Of a DNA stretch of 49,890 nucleotides, positions 1 to 6,552 are shown piece by piece. Location: positions 1 through 49,890 of the IMG/VR virus record IMGVR_UViG_3300020439_000009; one strand, given 5' to 3'. Position 1 is the first letter of the stretch; each line of letters opens with the position of its first letter. Under the pieces are notes generated by a model, which worked only from the letters and a program-made list of their open reading frames with translations, made no database searches and was not told the DNA's origin. Position numbers and translations under genes: made by a program. The stretch comes from a virus.

Positions 1-911
1 GCAACACCATCCGTACCCATAGCACGAATACCCAACATACGCTCAATACCGTCAGGAATCAATTTGATTTGCTTTTCGATATTGTCACGCAATTTGAGTT
101 TGAGTTGGTCAAGGTCGATTTCACCTCGGTGAACTACCTTGATTTTCTCGCCATACGCCTGACCCCAGATGCAACCATTCATACAGATTGCACGGAACAG
201 GCTAGGCAATGAACCCAACGCACGTTTACCAATCTCGCAATTTGAGACAGATACCATACCACCGTACTCGGAGTCGAACTCTTCGCGGATAGTGTCGGAA
301 ATGAGGACGTTACCCCAAATCGTATCGGCATCACCTCGCCAGTGAGATAGGCGGCCTACTGGAATGATATTCTTGACCTGCTCAAGATACCAGCGGTTAT
401 CAACCTCAGAATAGGAGTCAGACAACCAAGCCCGCAGAGTACCATCGGAGTACGTCCGCAGTTTCATTTTCTTGGTTGGGTCAATCCGACGTTTTCCATT
501 CTGTAGGATATGTCGCAGAACATCAGCGTCCTGACCATCACGAGTGATGTTCTTGTTGCCCTTTTCATAATCGTTCGACAGGTAACGAATAAAGGCAGTG
601 CCTTGACCGTCTAACAAGTTAGCGGCCATTTGGCTAATAGCATGGTCGGTCGGTGTAAACTTCCGGCCATTGTAGTCAACTTCAAACTTGCCATCCTCAG
701 AGGCAAACCGAAGCTCACGCATTTCGACTAGGTAGTCCTCGCGCTGCTCGACATCGTTCTCAAGCAACTCGAATCCCTCGTCATAAGAAATGGTCTTGTC
801 AAACCATGACTTTGAAACATTACGGTATCCATCACTGGAAGCCATAGTTTGGTTAGCGTGAACAAAGTCACCATCACGCTTTTGGTTTTCGATGGGTGTT
901 AAACCTTCCAT
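1..911 (-). CDS. DUF932-like phage protein (3' end outside window)
   Basis: An uninterrupted minus-strand frame runs from ATG at 911 to the window edge (303 codons), so the C-terminus is missing. It begins MEGLTPIENQKR and contains a segment like 'LRAWLSDSYSEVDNRW' followed by a region ending near 'SLFRAICMNGCIWG'. These are reminiscent of the DUF932 / 'phage-plasmid-like' proteins of many large phages, whose function is unknown. The start is supported by an AGGAG Shine-Dalgarno (SD) preceded by a T-run, a leader shared with other early genes here. Family assignment is from memory of motifs; being a real gene is near certain. Confidence 0.6.
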   Translation of the reverse strand, partial: MEGLTPIENQKRDGDFVHANQTMASSDGYRNVSKSWFDKTISYDEGFELLENDVEQREDYLVEMRELRFASEDGKFEVDYNGRKFTPTDHAISQMAANLLDGQGTAFIRYLSNDYEKGNKNITRDGQDADVLRHILQNGKRRIDPTKKMKLRTYSDGTLRAWLSDSYSEVDNRWYLEQVKNIIPVGRLSHWRGDADTIWGNVLISDTIREEFDSEYGGMVSVSNCEIGKRALGSLPSLFRAICMNGCIWGQAYGEKIKVVHRGEIDLDQLKLKLRDNIEKQIKLIPDGIERMLGIRAMGTDGV

Positions 912-958
912 CTCATTCTCCTAAAAAAGTGTGTACCGTTGCGACTTGCAACTCTCTT

Positions 959-985
959 AATATACTCTATATCGACATGGCTGTA
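959..985 (-). promoter_or_regulatory. Possible early promoter upstream of the DUF932-like gene
   Basis: On the minus strand a TATATT (-10-like, 959-964) lies about 50 nt upstream of the ATG at 911, after a TGTCGATATAGAG stretch resembling the spacer of the promoters at 2869 and 4154. No good -35 is visible. A small dyad GTTGC-AAGTC-GCAAC follows at about 938-952. Confidence 0.35.
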
Positions 986-1061
986 TAGCGGTCTTGAGGA
1001 AAAATCCAATCTTTTTTTTCTCTCGGTCAGTGGTTGCTGACTCACTCCCTCGCCCACCGCA

Positions 1062-1138
1062 AGCGGCCTTGTTGTAGTAATACAAGCGTGGCGCACAAGG
1101 CCGCTCGTCTTACCCTATGGTACTGAGTACCACAGGGC
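1062..1138 (-). repeat. Tandem hairpins, copy 1 of intergenic hairpin family
   Basis: Reading the minus strand, a hairpin with stem CCCTGTGGTAC/GTACCATAGGG (about 1113-1138, overlapping the end of the upstream gene) is followed by GGGTAAGACGAG. Then comes a second hairpin with perfect 11-bp arms AGCGGCCTTGT (1062-1072) and ACAAGGCCGCT (1095-1105). The loop contains an inner TTGTA/TACAA pairing. Arm sequence differs from the other copies but the flank and position are the same. Confidence 0.7.
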
Positions 1139-1525
1139 TTCGACGTGCGTTTTCTGCTTGAATACGTCCATCTGGACGAACTCGGAACTATAGATCGGCT
1201 CCTCACTACCCTTAATGACGAACGAATCGTGCTTGTACGGGTTGTAGGTCACCAGCTTGATGTCCTCGGGAAATATGCTGAGACTTCTAGGCTCATGCAC
1301 ATAGCCGCTGATGTAGGCGTGAACGTTCTTTCGCTTCTCGCTCCTGACTCGCTTATTGCCTGCGGCACTGACGACGTACTTAGGATCTCTCAATACGATG
1401 CTATCGACATGAGCAACCACCAAACCATTCTGCCTGACCGACCATATTTTGTGATGCAAGTTGAAATAGACTTGGACTCGTTTATCGGTTTCAATTTCTC
1501 GGTTCTCCCTTGTTGCGATCTTCAT
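1115..1525 (-). CDS. Conserved phage hypothetical protein (136 aa)
   Basis: The 136-aa product has an N-terminal part with 'VQVYFNLHHKIWSVRQNG' and 'RVRSEKRKNVHAYISG'. This pattern recurs in a widespread phage family of small basic proteins of unknown function. The start codon overlaps the stop of the sigma-factor gene by a few bases, so the two are probably translationally coupled. Its 3' end runs into the hairpin pair at 1062-1138, which likely ends or processes this transcript. No catalytic motif is visible. Confidence 0.75.
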   Translation of the reverse strand: MKIATRENREIETDKRVQVYFNLHHKIWSVRQNGLVVAHVDSIVLRDPKYVVSAAGNKRVRSEKRKNVHAYISGYVHEPRSLSIFPEDIKLVTYNPYKHDSFVIKGSEEPIYSSEFVQMDVFKQKTHVEALWYSVP

Positions 1526-2100
1526 TATGCGTATCTCCGTTTAGTGTGTCTCATTGCTTTCTCTAGCCGACGTTCGGCTTTGGCGACTATCTGCCTGACT
1601 CGCTCCCTACTCACGCCGTACTCATCACCCAAGTCTTGAAGCGTCCGACCATTGTAACGCTGCATCAATAGCTCGGATGCGGTTGTCTGGCCGTCAAATA
1701 CTGGTCGATTGTTTACTCTCTCATTCTCTACGGTGAGCTTTGATAGTAGCTCGTCATTGTCACGCCTAGACTCTGAATCGTAAATCACTTGGCTCGTATG
1801 CTTGGTGTCGATGTTGTCGAACTCGACGTTCCCAATATGAAGTCCCATAGCTCGAACTTTGGCTTGGTCACTACGGTTATACTCGTTGAGCAATCCCCAC
1901 TTAACGTGATTCACTACATGCGTACTCAATGCGTGATTGTATTGCTTTGCGTTGTAGTCCTCGATAGCTTTCCATCCGGCAAGTAGTGCGATAGACTCCA
2001 TCTCCTCACGACTCCAAATATTTTGCCAACGGTAGCCAATTAGATTAAGGGCATAAAAGATGATTGATTGATTGTCTTCAAAGGTGTGTTTTTTCGACAT
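1525..2100 (-). CDS. RNA polymerase sigma factor, sigma-70 family (191 aa)
   Basis: The C-terminal third is a clear sigma region 4 helix-turn-helix: 'TLQDLGDEYGVSRERVRQI' at about residues 152-170, followed by a basic helix. The first ~80 residues resemble a reduced region 2 ('LAGWKAIEDYN', 'VNHVKWGLLNEYNR'). Such a protein would bind host core RNA polymerase and redirect it to phage promoters. It could be the factor that reads the 36-bp GATAATA elements at 7744-11264; that link is inference. It is separate from the gp55-like sigma at 13,026. The start follows an AGGACG-type SD. Confidence 0.82.
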   Translation of the reverse strand: MSKKHTFEDNQSIIFYALNLIGYRWQNIWSREEMESIALLAGWKAIEDYNAKQYNHALSTHVVNHVKWGLLNEYNRSDQAKVRAMGLHIGNVEFDNIDTKHTSQVIYDSESRRDNDELLSKLTVENERVNNRPVFDGQTTASELLMQRYNGRTLQDLGDEYGVSRERVRQIVAKAERRLEKAMRHTKRRYA

Positions 2101-2139
2101 GGTACGTCCTCCAATTAAATTCCTGATGTGTACAGCATA

Positions 2140-2835
2140 TCATACGGTTACGGACTCGTCAAGCAACTTGGCCGAAAGTTTTTTCCGACGTGAGCCGTGA
2201 GCCTTAAAGCCTACGATTGACTTCCTGTCCTGCACTTGGCATAGCTTACAACGATTGCAAGCCATATCGTCCTGAGTTTGTGCGGGACATATTACAATAG
2301 GTAGGCCGTTTGGTGTTTTGTTCCCCATGTTCGGTGCATCTTCCGGTAACACTACGGTCACTGGTGCAATTCCTAATTCGTGGTACGTCTCGGCCTGTTC
2401 CATTGTGTCGGCTGATAGATTAACCACTAGCCCACCAACTTCGTTCATACCCTTGATAACTGAATTGTTGTGGGCGTCCGTTGGGTCATAGTGGGTGTAA
2501 GTCCAACCATTGGTGTGACTAGCTGCGTTTGCTAGCTGCTCGCACTTCTGCTCGTCTAACTTTCCATCTTCGTTCGGTGGTAGGTCGCCCGCTTGATTGT
2601 GTCGCCATAGCTCGTTTTTGTGAAAACGTCTAACTCGCTTGGTGAATGCTTCCCAATTATCGCCGCGTTGACCTTCGCCGACTTTGTTCCAATGGATAGC
2701 AAGAGGGCCGCCGCCTGCATAACATTCGTCCATAACGCCACACTCGGTAGGGCATGAACTCTTTTCTGTAGTAGTGACCTTAATCGGCCCGACTTTGCGA
2801 TTACCTGATACGTTTGTTAAGTGAACCCAACTCAT
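2140..2835 (-). CDS. Cys-rich conserved phage protein, DUF7227-like (231 aa)
   Basis: The 231-aa product has two cysteine clusters: 'SCPTECGVMDECYAGGG' near residue 27 and 'CNRCKLC' near residue 193, the latter shortly after 'VICPAQTQDDMA'. The layout suggests a zinc or Fe-S protein. It resembles a protein common in phages of Gram-negative bacteria (I believe DUF7227) whose biochemical role I do not know. It has its own promoter (2869-2896) and SD (AAGGAG), and is the only gene between that promoter and the sigma gene. Confidence 0.7.
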   Translation of the reverse strand: MSWVHLTNVSGNRKVGPIKVTTTEKSSCPTECGVMDECYAGGGPLAIHWNKVGEGQRGDNWEAFTKRVRRFHKNELWRHNQAGDLPPNEDGKLDEQKCEQLANAASHTNGWTYTHYDPTDAHNNSVIKGMNEVGGLVVNLSADTMEQAETYHELGIAPVTVVLPEDAPNMGNKTPNGLPIVICPAQTQDDMACNRCKLCQVQDRKSIVGFKAHGSRRKKLSAKLLDESVTV

Positions 2836-2868
2836 AATTTTCTCCTTTGCTTATTGTGTATGATAGCC

Positions 2869-2896
2869 ATTCTATCATAATTATCGGCACTTGCAA
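2869..2896 (-). promoter_or_regulatory. Early promoter, TTGCAA-N16-TAGAAT
   Basis: On the minus strand TTGCAA (2891-2896), a 16-nt spacer containing GTGCCGATAATTATG, and TAGAAT (2869-2874) lie 34 nt upstream of the ATG at 2835. The GTGCCGAT-ATTAT-ATAG core is shared with the promoters at 4154 and 11546. Confidence 0.6.
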
Positions 2897-2944
2897 CCAC
2901 TCTCTGAAATAAAATTCCTCAAATTCCTGAGATTGTGCCCCTCT

Positions 2945-3062
2945 TGAGCTGCTTTGTTGCCCTGAGACGGTGAAGGGCAACAAAGCACCTCGTATTACCT
3001 AAATGAAGCCCCTATCGGTATCCAGTGGAACAGATATTGTTATGGCACTACCGATAGAGGCA
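2945..3062 (-). repeat. Tandem hairpins, copy 2
   Basis: Two hairpins in series on the minus strand. The first is CCTATCGGTA/TACCGATAG (about 3006-3062). The second has 13-bp arms GCTTTGTTGCCCT (2951-2963) and its complement (2974-2986), preceded by AGGTAATACGAGG and with loop TCGCCGTCTC-type sequence. It lies between the lipoprotein-like gene and the promoter of the Cys-rich gene. Confidence 0.75.
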
Positions 3063-3069
3063 GGGAAGT

Positions 3070-3261
3070 CTACTTCCAATCTGGTTCGGCTTCTTGTAAA
3101 TACAAGCCGCCGCCAAACTCTACTTGACTATCAAACACTCTTGTTTGCGTTTTACCAGCGGTTGAACAGCCGCCGCAAAATACAACCATACATCCTATTG
3201 TGAACGCTATGATGCAAAGCATCGAAGCCCGTAACTGTTCGTGTGTTTTAACCTTCATCAT
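3070..3261 (-). CDS. Small membrane/lipoprotein-like protein (63 aa)
   Basis: A basic N-terminus is followed by one hydrophobic segment ('MLCIIAFTIGCMVVF', residues 14-28) and then 'CGGCSTAGK', which resembles a lipoprotein cleavage site but is not an ideal lipobox. The rest (about 30 residues) would be outside the inner membrane. Phage lipoproteins of this size can be exclusion proteins or outer spanins. No holin or endolysin is nearby, so neither role is supported. It overlaps the end of the upstream gene (3248-3451). Confidence 0.6.
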   Translation of the reverse strand: MMKVKTHEQLRASMLCIIAFTIGCMVVFCGGCSTAGKTQTRVFDSQVEFGGGLYLQEAEPDWK

Positions 3262-3451
3262 ATAACCTCTCTGAAATTTTCTCGTGAATGATTTCTTCTT
3301 GTGAAAACATCCAGTTGATGTCTTTTAGTCTAAATTCTTTATCCTCCAAAAACGTCATTACATCGGCTTCGGTTGGATAGTCATCTTCCAAGTGAAACCT
3401 ATGACAGGTTGCGTTACATGGATTCAAAACATAAATATAACAACCCTTCAT
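3248..3451 (-). CDS. Hypothetical protein (67 aa)
   Basis: Acidic 67-aa product beginning MKGCYIYVLNPCNATCHRFH, with three Cys and a His in the first 20 residues that could bind metal. Its ATG overlaps the preceding stop (TAATG), indicating coupled translation with 3451-3687. I do not recognise the family. Confidence 0.65.
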   Translation of the reverse strand: MKGCYIYVLNPCNATCHRFHLEDDYPTEADVMTFLEDKEFRLKDINWMFSQEEIIHEKISERLYDEG

Positions 3452-3687
3452 TATGCAACCTCCAAATATTCTGAATAAACTTCAACTATCATACCATCAT
3501 AGACGCCATGGTTTTTAGATTGGTCAGAGGGATTGATGACCTTGCAAAGGTAGACATTCTCAAAATGATATTCGTCAAACCTATGTAGTCTATGAATTCG
3601 TACCTCTTGCCCCTTTTCCAATAGTGCAACCTTCTTGTCTCTGTATTCGTCGTAATAACGTGTCTCTGTAATTCTTGCGTCACCCAT
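3451..3687 (-). CDS. Hypothetical protein (78 aa)
   Basis: 78-aa product, MGDARITETRYYDEYRDK..., with alternating charged and hydrophobic residues ('KVALLEKGQEVRIHRL', 'MIVEVYSEYLEVA') suggesting a small beta-barrel. The start overlaps the stop of the 57-aa gene upstream as TAATG and its own stop overlaps the next ATG in the same way. These genes form one tightly coupled chain. Confidence 0.65.
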   Translation of the reverse strand: MGDARITETRYYDEYRDKKVALLEKGQEVRIHRLHRFDEYHFENVYLCKVINPSDQSKNHGVYDGMIVEVYSEYLEVA

Positions 3688-3860
3688 TATTCAAACTCCA
3701 CTACTTGATATTTATTGCCGTTATCCAATGTGATTGTCCCACCAAAGAACTGCCACATCACATCAGTTTCCATTGCATGTTTATGCAGTACAAGCAAGTC
3801 AGCCATATCTTCTTTTAGCTGTTCGTCCGTACAATTTTCGCTGATAACTTTCATAACCAT
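3687..3860 (-). CDS. Hypothetical protein (57 aa)
   Basis: Short frame starting MVMKVISENCTDEQ and ending in ...NKYQVVEFE. It is supported by a GGAAGG SD 8-10 nt upstream and by an exact TAATG overlap with the next gene. It may start at the second Met. No domain recognised. Confidence 0.6.
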   Translation of the reverse strand: MVMKVISENCTDEQLKEDMADLLVLHKHAMETDVMWQFFGGTITLDNGNKYQVVEFE

Positions 3861-3953
3861 AATAGACCTTCCCTTTATTGTAAAATGAACCGCCTACGCC
3901 ATACGTCATCAAGAGTGTTAAATACAACGTAGACGGTTCTGCCAACGCAATCT

Positions 3954-4130
3954 CTACTTCGAGACTGCTGCGAGTTTCTTTTGTTTGTATTCCCGTTCCA
4001 TCATTACCAACGCCCACTCTAAAAGGTCTTCACCGTCTAGAGGTTCGCCATCCCAAATTGACTGACCTTTTTCATATCGGTCTGCCATCTTCTGGACTTT
4101 TTCATCTCGTCCTGTTTCTTTGATTACCAT
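3954..4130 (-). CDS. Hypothetical protein (58 aa)
   Basis: 58-aa charged helical product (MVIKETGRDEKVQKMADRYE... ending KKLAAVSK). It has a strong GGGAG SD and its own TTGCAA-type promoter immediately upstream (4154-4181). It is the first gene of the chain 4130 to 3070. Function unknown. Confidence 0.62.
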   Translation of the reverse strand: MVIKETGRDEKVQKMADRYEKGQSIWDGEPLDGEDLLEWALVMMEREYKQKKLAAVSK

Positions 4131-4153
4131 AATTTTCTCCCTTATTACCTAAT

Positions 4154-4181
4154 AAGATACCATAAATATCGGACATTGCAA
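4154..4181 (-). promoter_or_regulatory. Early promoter, TTGCAA-N16-TATCTT
   Basis: Minus strand TTGCAA (4176-4181), 16-nt spacer with TGTCCGATATTTATGG, TATCTT (4154-4159), 24 nt before the ATG at 4130. Same type as 2869-2896. Confidence 0.55.
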
Positions 4182-4191
4182 GCACTAATCG

Positions 4192-4368
4192 TTAATCAAA
4201 ATCACGAATTGCTCGATTATTCCTATCACTTCTTGTACGCTCTTTACGAGGCCTATTGTCATGGGCACCAGTACCAGTCTTATGTGGCTGATGGCCGATT
4301 GACACATTGATGCCTGAAGCCTTGATGACCACTTTGAATTCGCCTTTTTTCTTATTCTTCTTGCTCAT
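4192..4368 (-). CDS. Small basic hypothetical protein (58 aa)
   Basis: 58-aa product rich in Lys/Arg (MSKKNKKKGEFKVVIKASG... RPRKERTRSDRNNR). The composition suggests nucleic-acid binding. Its start lies 17 nt inside the end of 4352-4750, so translation is probably coupled. Family not recognised. Confidence 0.55.
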   Translation of the reverse strand: MSKKNKKKGEFKVVIKASGINVSIGHQPHKTGTGAHDNRPRKERTRSDRNNRAIRDFD

Positions 4369-4750
4369 AGTTCGGAAACCTCACACTTGCTTCTGCTGTG
4401 TACAACACCGACATACATGCCAGCCACAACATTGTTTCTCTGTCGGTCAACTCAATTAGATATTCTCGAGCCATTAAATTGCGAATCTCAATTAACCGCA
4501 CAGGCCTCGCGCCGTCGAACTCGAATTCATTTTTCCCGACACCGACGACTATTTCATCACATTCTTGGCAAATTGACTCTGTCCGACGTAATGTGTCGAT
4601 TAAGGTGACATCATTCCAAGAATCCAAATCCTGTAGCTTTTCCTTGAATCTCTTTGACAGGGATTGATAGGTTACGGATTCCACGTCACTTACTTGAGCC
4701 CAAGAGGACTCAAACCACTCGTTCAATTCTGCTTTTTGCTCTTCGTTCAT
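4352..4750 (-). CDS. Hypothetical protein (132 aa)
   Basis: Acidic, largely helical 132-aa product with 'SICQECDEIVVG', a CxxC pair near residue 78. The start is well defined: the AGGAG SD is the 3' edge of hairpin copy 3, so the hairpin sits directly on the ribosome-binding region. No family recognised. Confidence 0.7.
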   Translation of the reverse strand: MNEEQKAELNEWFESSWAQVSDVESVTYQSLSKRFKEKLQDLDSWNDVTLIDTLRRTESICQECDEIVVGVGKNEFEFDGARPVRLIEIRNLMAREYLIELTDRETMLWLACMSVLYTAEASVRFPNYEQEE

Positions 4751-4756
4751 TCTTCA

Positions 4757-4872
4757 CTCCTGAGCCGCTTTGTTCTCGTGAGACGGGCGAACGAGAACAA
4801 AGCGCCTCGTTTTACCCAAACTAATCTCCGAAGCTCCCTGCCGGTGAAAGGATAAGGCCGACAGGGAGCTGG
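4757..4872 (-). repeat. Tandem hairpins, copy 3
   Basis: First hairpin AGCTCCCTGTCGG/CCGGCAGGGAGCT (about 4830-4872). Second has 14-bp arms CGCTTTGTTCTCGT (4766-4779) and complement (4791-4804), loop TTCGCCCGTCTCA on the minus strand, flanked by GGGTAAAACGAGG. The SD of the gene at 4750 begins right after the second stem. Confidence 0.78.
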
Positions 4873-4884
4873 AGAAAACACGTT

Positions 4885-5485
4885 TATAGTCCGCCGACTA
4901 ATACCGCACACGGGACTTGCACCCGTTCCGCAGGGTATGCAGCCTACGGGACACTATGCAACGGCACGACCACCTGTTCTCAAACGGACGCCTAGTTCTC
5001 AACCGAGAGGCCGTCCACAAGTCCTTTGTCACTTCCTCGCTTCTATTTCTTGCCGCCAGCGTACACGGCTTACCATTGCGTCAAAACGTTAAAACCGCAA
5101 TAGGAAAGTTCAAAGCCACAAAGCCACATCGGGCAAGGGTCTGGATTTTATAAGTGTCTTACCACTTCGGTAAATTGGTGACTTGAAGGGGAATCAAACC
5201 CCTAACCGATTGCATGATGATGTTGACCTTTAGCTCGGTCAGTGTATCCGTGAATACCTTTGCTGCTGAGAGGTTCACTTCGTGTCGTCATATCATTGCT
5301 GGGCAATTAAATCCGTCCCAACAAAAAAACATCTTCATGGCTAATCAATCGGCACATCAGTCAAGCCATTGTATTAAAAGTGGTGTGCGGTAGCCACTCC
5401 GCATAAATCCTAAATTGTCCTACCAATCCTGTCACCCGAAGGTGCGACGAAGGCTTACACTGGACACCAGTACGGCTTACGCCGT
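4885..5485 (-). ncRNA. Putative large structured RNA with tRNA-like end (~600 nt)
   Basis: No convincing gene lies in this 600-nt stretch, but the minus strand is packed with helices. At the 5' side are ACGGC-GTAA-GCCGT (5472-5485, GNRA loop), ACTGG-TGT-CCAGT (5459-5471) and CACC-TTCG-GGTG (5433-5444, UUCG loop). A 10-bp stem TACCGCACAC (5383-5392) with GTGTGCGGTA (4902-4911) encloses the rest. Inside lies a 192-nt tRNA-like unit (5176-5367): acceptor GGCTTGA/TCAAGTC, a 12-nt helix with one mismatch (5328-5339 with 5213-5224), GCCGATTG/CAATCGGT, a 17-nt T-arm with 7-nt loop TTTGATT, then A-CCA. Further hairpins occur at 5073-5103 and 4986-5016, and a terminal TAGTC-GGCG-GACTA at 4887-4900. 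GOLLD- or ROOL-class phage RNAs and tmRNA are the nearest known concepts; identity is unproven. Confidence 0.6.
5176..5367 (-). ncRNA. tRNA/tmRNA-like domain within the large RNA
   Basis: Minus-strand 5' GGCTTGA (5361-5367) pairs with TCAAGTC (5180-5186), which is directly preceded by the T-arm AGGGG-TTTGATT-CCCCT (5187-5203). It is directly followed by discriminator A and CCA (5176-5179). D- and anticodon arms are replaced by a long interrupted helix, the tmRNA topology. No mRNA-like tag frame was found, and position 56 of the T-loop is T instead of C. Confidence 0.5.
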
Positions 5486-5878
5486 TTGGGCTTTCTTACT
5501 TCGGCGACCTAGTGCTGACTTTAGCCGCTTGATAAAACCCCTCTTGGATTTCTCTGGTCGGTAGTACAGCATCATCATTCTGCCATCGTAGAATGTTTGA
5601 ACCGTACCGTCGTCAGCTTCCACTGTGTAGAGGAACCGTGAACGGCGACCCTTGATATTACCATAAGCGATAGTTCGCTCACTTAATGGATGCTCGTCCA
5701 AGTCACGAACATCGGTAATTGTGCCAGCATATTGTTGTGCTGACTTAGTGTAGTCGGTGTACTGCATGTTGTTCTTTTCGCTGAACTCATGCTCGATTTC
5801 CTTCATGTAGTTAAATCGAACGTAATCACCAACTTGTAATTCTTTGCTTGTATTCATGTTTTCTCCTAAAAAAAGCAA
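5477..5878 (-). CDS. Hypothetical protein (133 aa; probable start 5857)
   Basis: The open frame begins at 5878, but the T-run/AGGAG leader points to the ATG near 5857 (MNTSKELQVGDYVRFNYMK...), giving about 126 aa. The N-terminus 'LQVGDYVRFNYM' and the 'RRSRFLYTVEADDGTVQTFYDGRMM' segment look like a small SH3-like beta-barrel. The C-terminus is basic (KSKRGFIKRLKSALGRRSKK), suggesting nucleic-acid binding. It is driven by the strong promoter at 5891-5919. Its last codons overlap the first hairpin of the structured RNA, so the RNA may be processed from this transcript. Confidence 0.68.
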   Translation of the reverse strand: MLFLGENMNTSKELQVGDYVRFNYMKEIEHEFSEKNNMQYTDYTKSAQQYAGTITDVRDLDEHPLSERTIAYGNIKGRRSRFLYTVEADDGTVQTFYDGRMMMLYYRPEKSKRGFIKRLKSALGRRSKKAQTA

Positions 5879-5890
5879 ACCCTATACATT

Positions 5891-5934
5891 GTTATCCGAT
5901 TGGGTAGGGGATTTGTCAACCCCCTACCCGTCAG
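5891..5934 (-). promoter_or_regulatory. sigma70 promoter with -35 inside a dyad
   Basis: Minus strand TTGACA (5914-5919), 17-nt spacer, GATAAC (5891-5896), then AATGTATAG. The -35 sits in the loop of a 9-bp inverted repeat, GGGTAGGGG / CCCCTACCC. That dyad could be an operator or the terminator of the upstream gene, which ends at 5938. Confidence 0.75.
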
Positions 5935-5937
5935 ATT

Positions 5938-6219
5938 TTACTCGTCTTCCGAGCCTTCAACTTCCGACACTTTCTCCGCAAGCTCTTTGGCCTCTTTGGC
6001 CTTCTGCTTGTCATAGTGTTCAAGGTCGGCGTTCAACTCGTAAGCCAAAGCACGAGCCCTATCCAGCGGTAGCTGAACATTCAGCTTGTACTCTGAGCCG
6101 TCTGACTCGTAGCCGCTGAACTTGAGTTCGCAGGTGCCAGACCAAGTCGAGACATAAGTGTTTAGGTAGACTTCGTTGTTGCACTCTACCTGTAGTGCGT
6201 TGGTTTTCTGAATCTTCAT
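5938..6219 (-). CDS. Hypothetical protein (93 aa)
   Basis: I place the start at ATG 6219 (MKIQKTNALQVECNNEVYL...), because a promoter (6262-6290) overlaps the longer frame and an AGGAG SD precedes this ATG. The N-terminal ~60 residues look like beta-strands ('STWSGTCELKFSGYESDGSEYKLNVQL'). The C-terminus is a charged helix with Glu/Lys repeats. Family unknown. Confidence 0.65.
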   Translation of the reverse strand: MKIQKTNALQVECNNEVYLNTYVSTWSGTCELKFSGYESDGSEYKLNVQLPLDRARALAYELNADLEHYDKQKAKEAKELAEKVSEVEGSEDE

Positions 6220-6261
6220 CAGACTCTCCTGAAAAACTAAAAACTGAAATGTGTATACATT

Positions 6262-6295
6262 GTTATAAGGTTGGGGAGGTGGTTTGTCAACCCAC
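6262..6295 (-). promoter_or_regulatory. sigma70 promoter with -35 inside a dyad
   Basis: Minus strand TTGACA (6285-6290), 17-nt spacer, TATAAC (6262-6267), AATGTATA downstream as at 5891. The -35 is centred in GTGG-GTTGACAAA-CCAC. The promoter overlaps the stop of the 38-aa frame. Confidence 0.78.
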
Positions 6296-6403
6296 TCGGT
6301 AAAAAAAATCTTTATGGGTGCGGATTTCACCTGCTGAATATCTCTCGGGCGACACGCCTTCGAGTTGCTCCTGCTTACCGGAGCCACCGCTCAAGTTGTC
6401 CAT
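6287..6403 (-). CDS. Possible small protein (38 aa)
   Basis: Frame from ATG 6403 (MDNLSGGSGKQEQLEG...) to TGA 6287, with AGGAC just upstream, following hairpin copy 4. It is hydrophilic with no domain. It could be a genuine tiny early gene or chance; evidence is the SD and the otherwise regular gene spacing. Confidence 0.35.
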   Translation of the reverse strand: MDNLSGGSGKQEQLEGVSPERYSAGEIRTHKDFFYRVG

Positions 6404-6430
6404 TGTCCTAGTTCACTTACTCCTTCGTCT

Positions 6431-6530
6431 TGAGCTGCTTTGTTGCCCTGAGACGGCGAAGGGCAACAAAGCACCTCGTATTACCTAATATAAACCCCTA
6501 CCGCCATGGAATGATGGAGCGGCGGCAGGG
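6431..6530 (-). repeat. Tandem hairpins, copy 4
   Basis: First hairpin CCCCTGCCGCC/GGCGGTAGGGG (about 6495-6530). Second has 13-bp arms GCTTTGTTGCCCT (6437-6449) and complement (6460-6472), flanked by AGGTAATACGAGG. Confidence 0.75.
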
Positions 6531-6552
6531 GAGAGAGCGACGGGCGTTAACG

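Noticed and set aside
899-1096. 65-aa minus-strand frame over hairpin copy 1
   Set aside because: Covers hairpin and leader sequence and overlaps the true start at 911; no SD.
1145-1639. 164-aa plus-strand open frame
   Set aside because: Antisense shadow of the 136-aa and sigma genes.
3799-4017. 72-aa minus-strand frame
   Set aside because: Overlaps the better supported 57-aa and 58-aa genes; no SD.
4901-4990. Cobalamin-riboswitch-like string CGGAACGGGTGCAAGTCCCG
   Set aside because: It resembles one riboswitch box, but the downstream CGCCACTG box and B12 genes are absent; the segment pairs better as a T-arm-like hairpin.
4917-5153. 78-aa plus-strand open frame
   Set aside because: Opposite to all neighbours, no SD, lies inside the structured RNA; judged a chance frame.
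5176-5260. Ordinary tRNA gene on the minus strand
   Set aside because: T-arm and CCA fit, but no D-arm with GG, no 7-nt anticodon loop and no acceptor 5' strand within tRNA distance.
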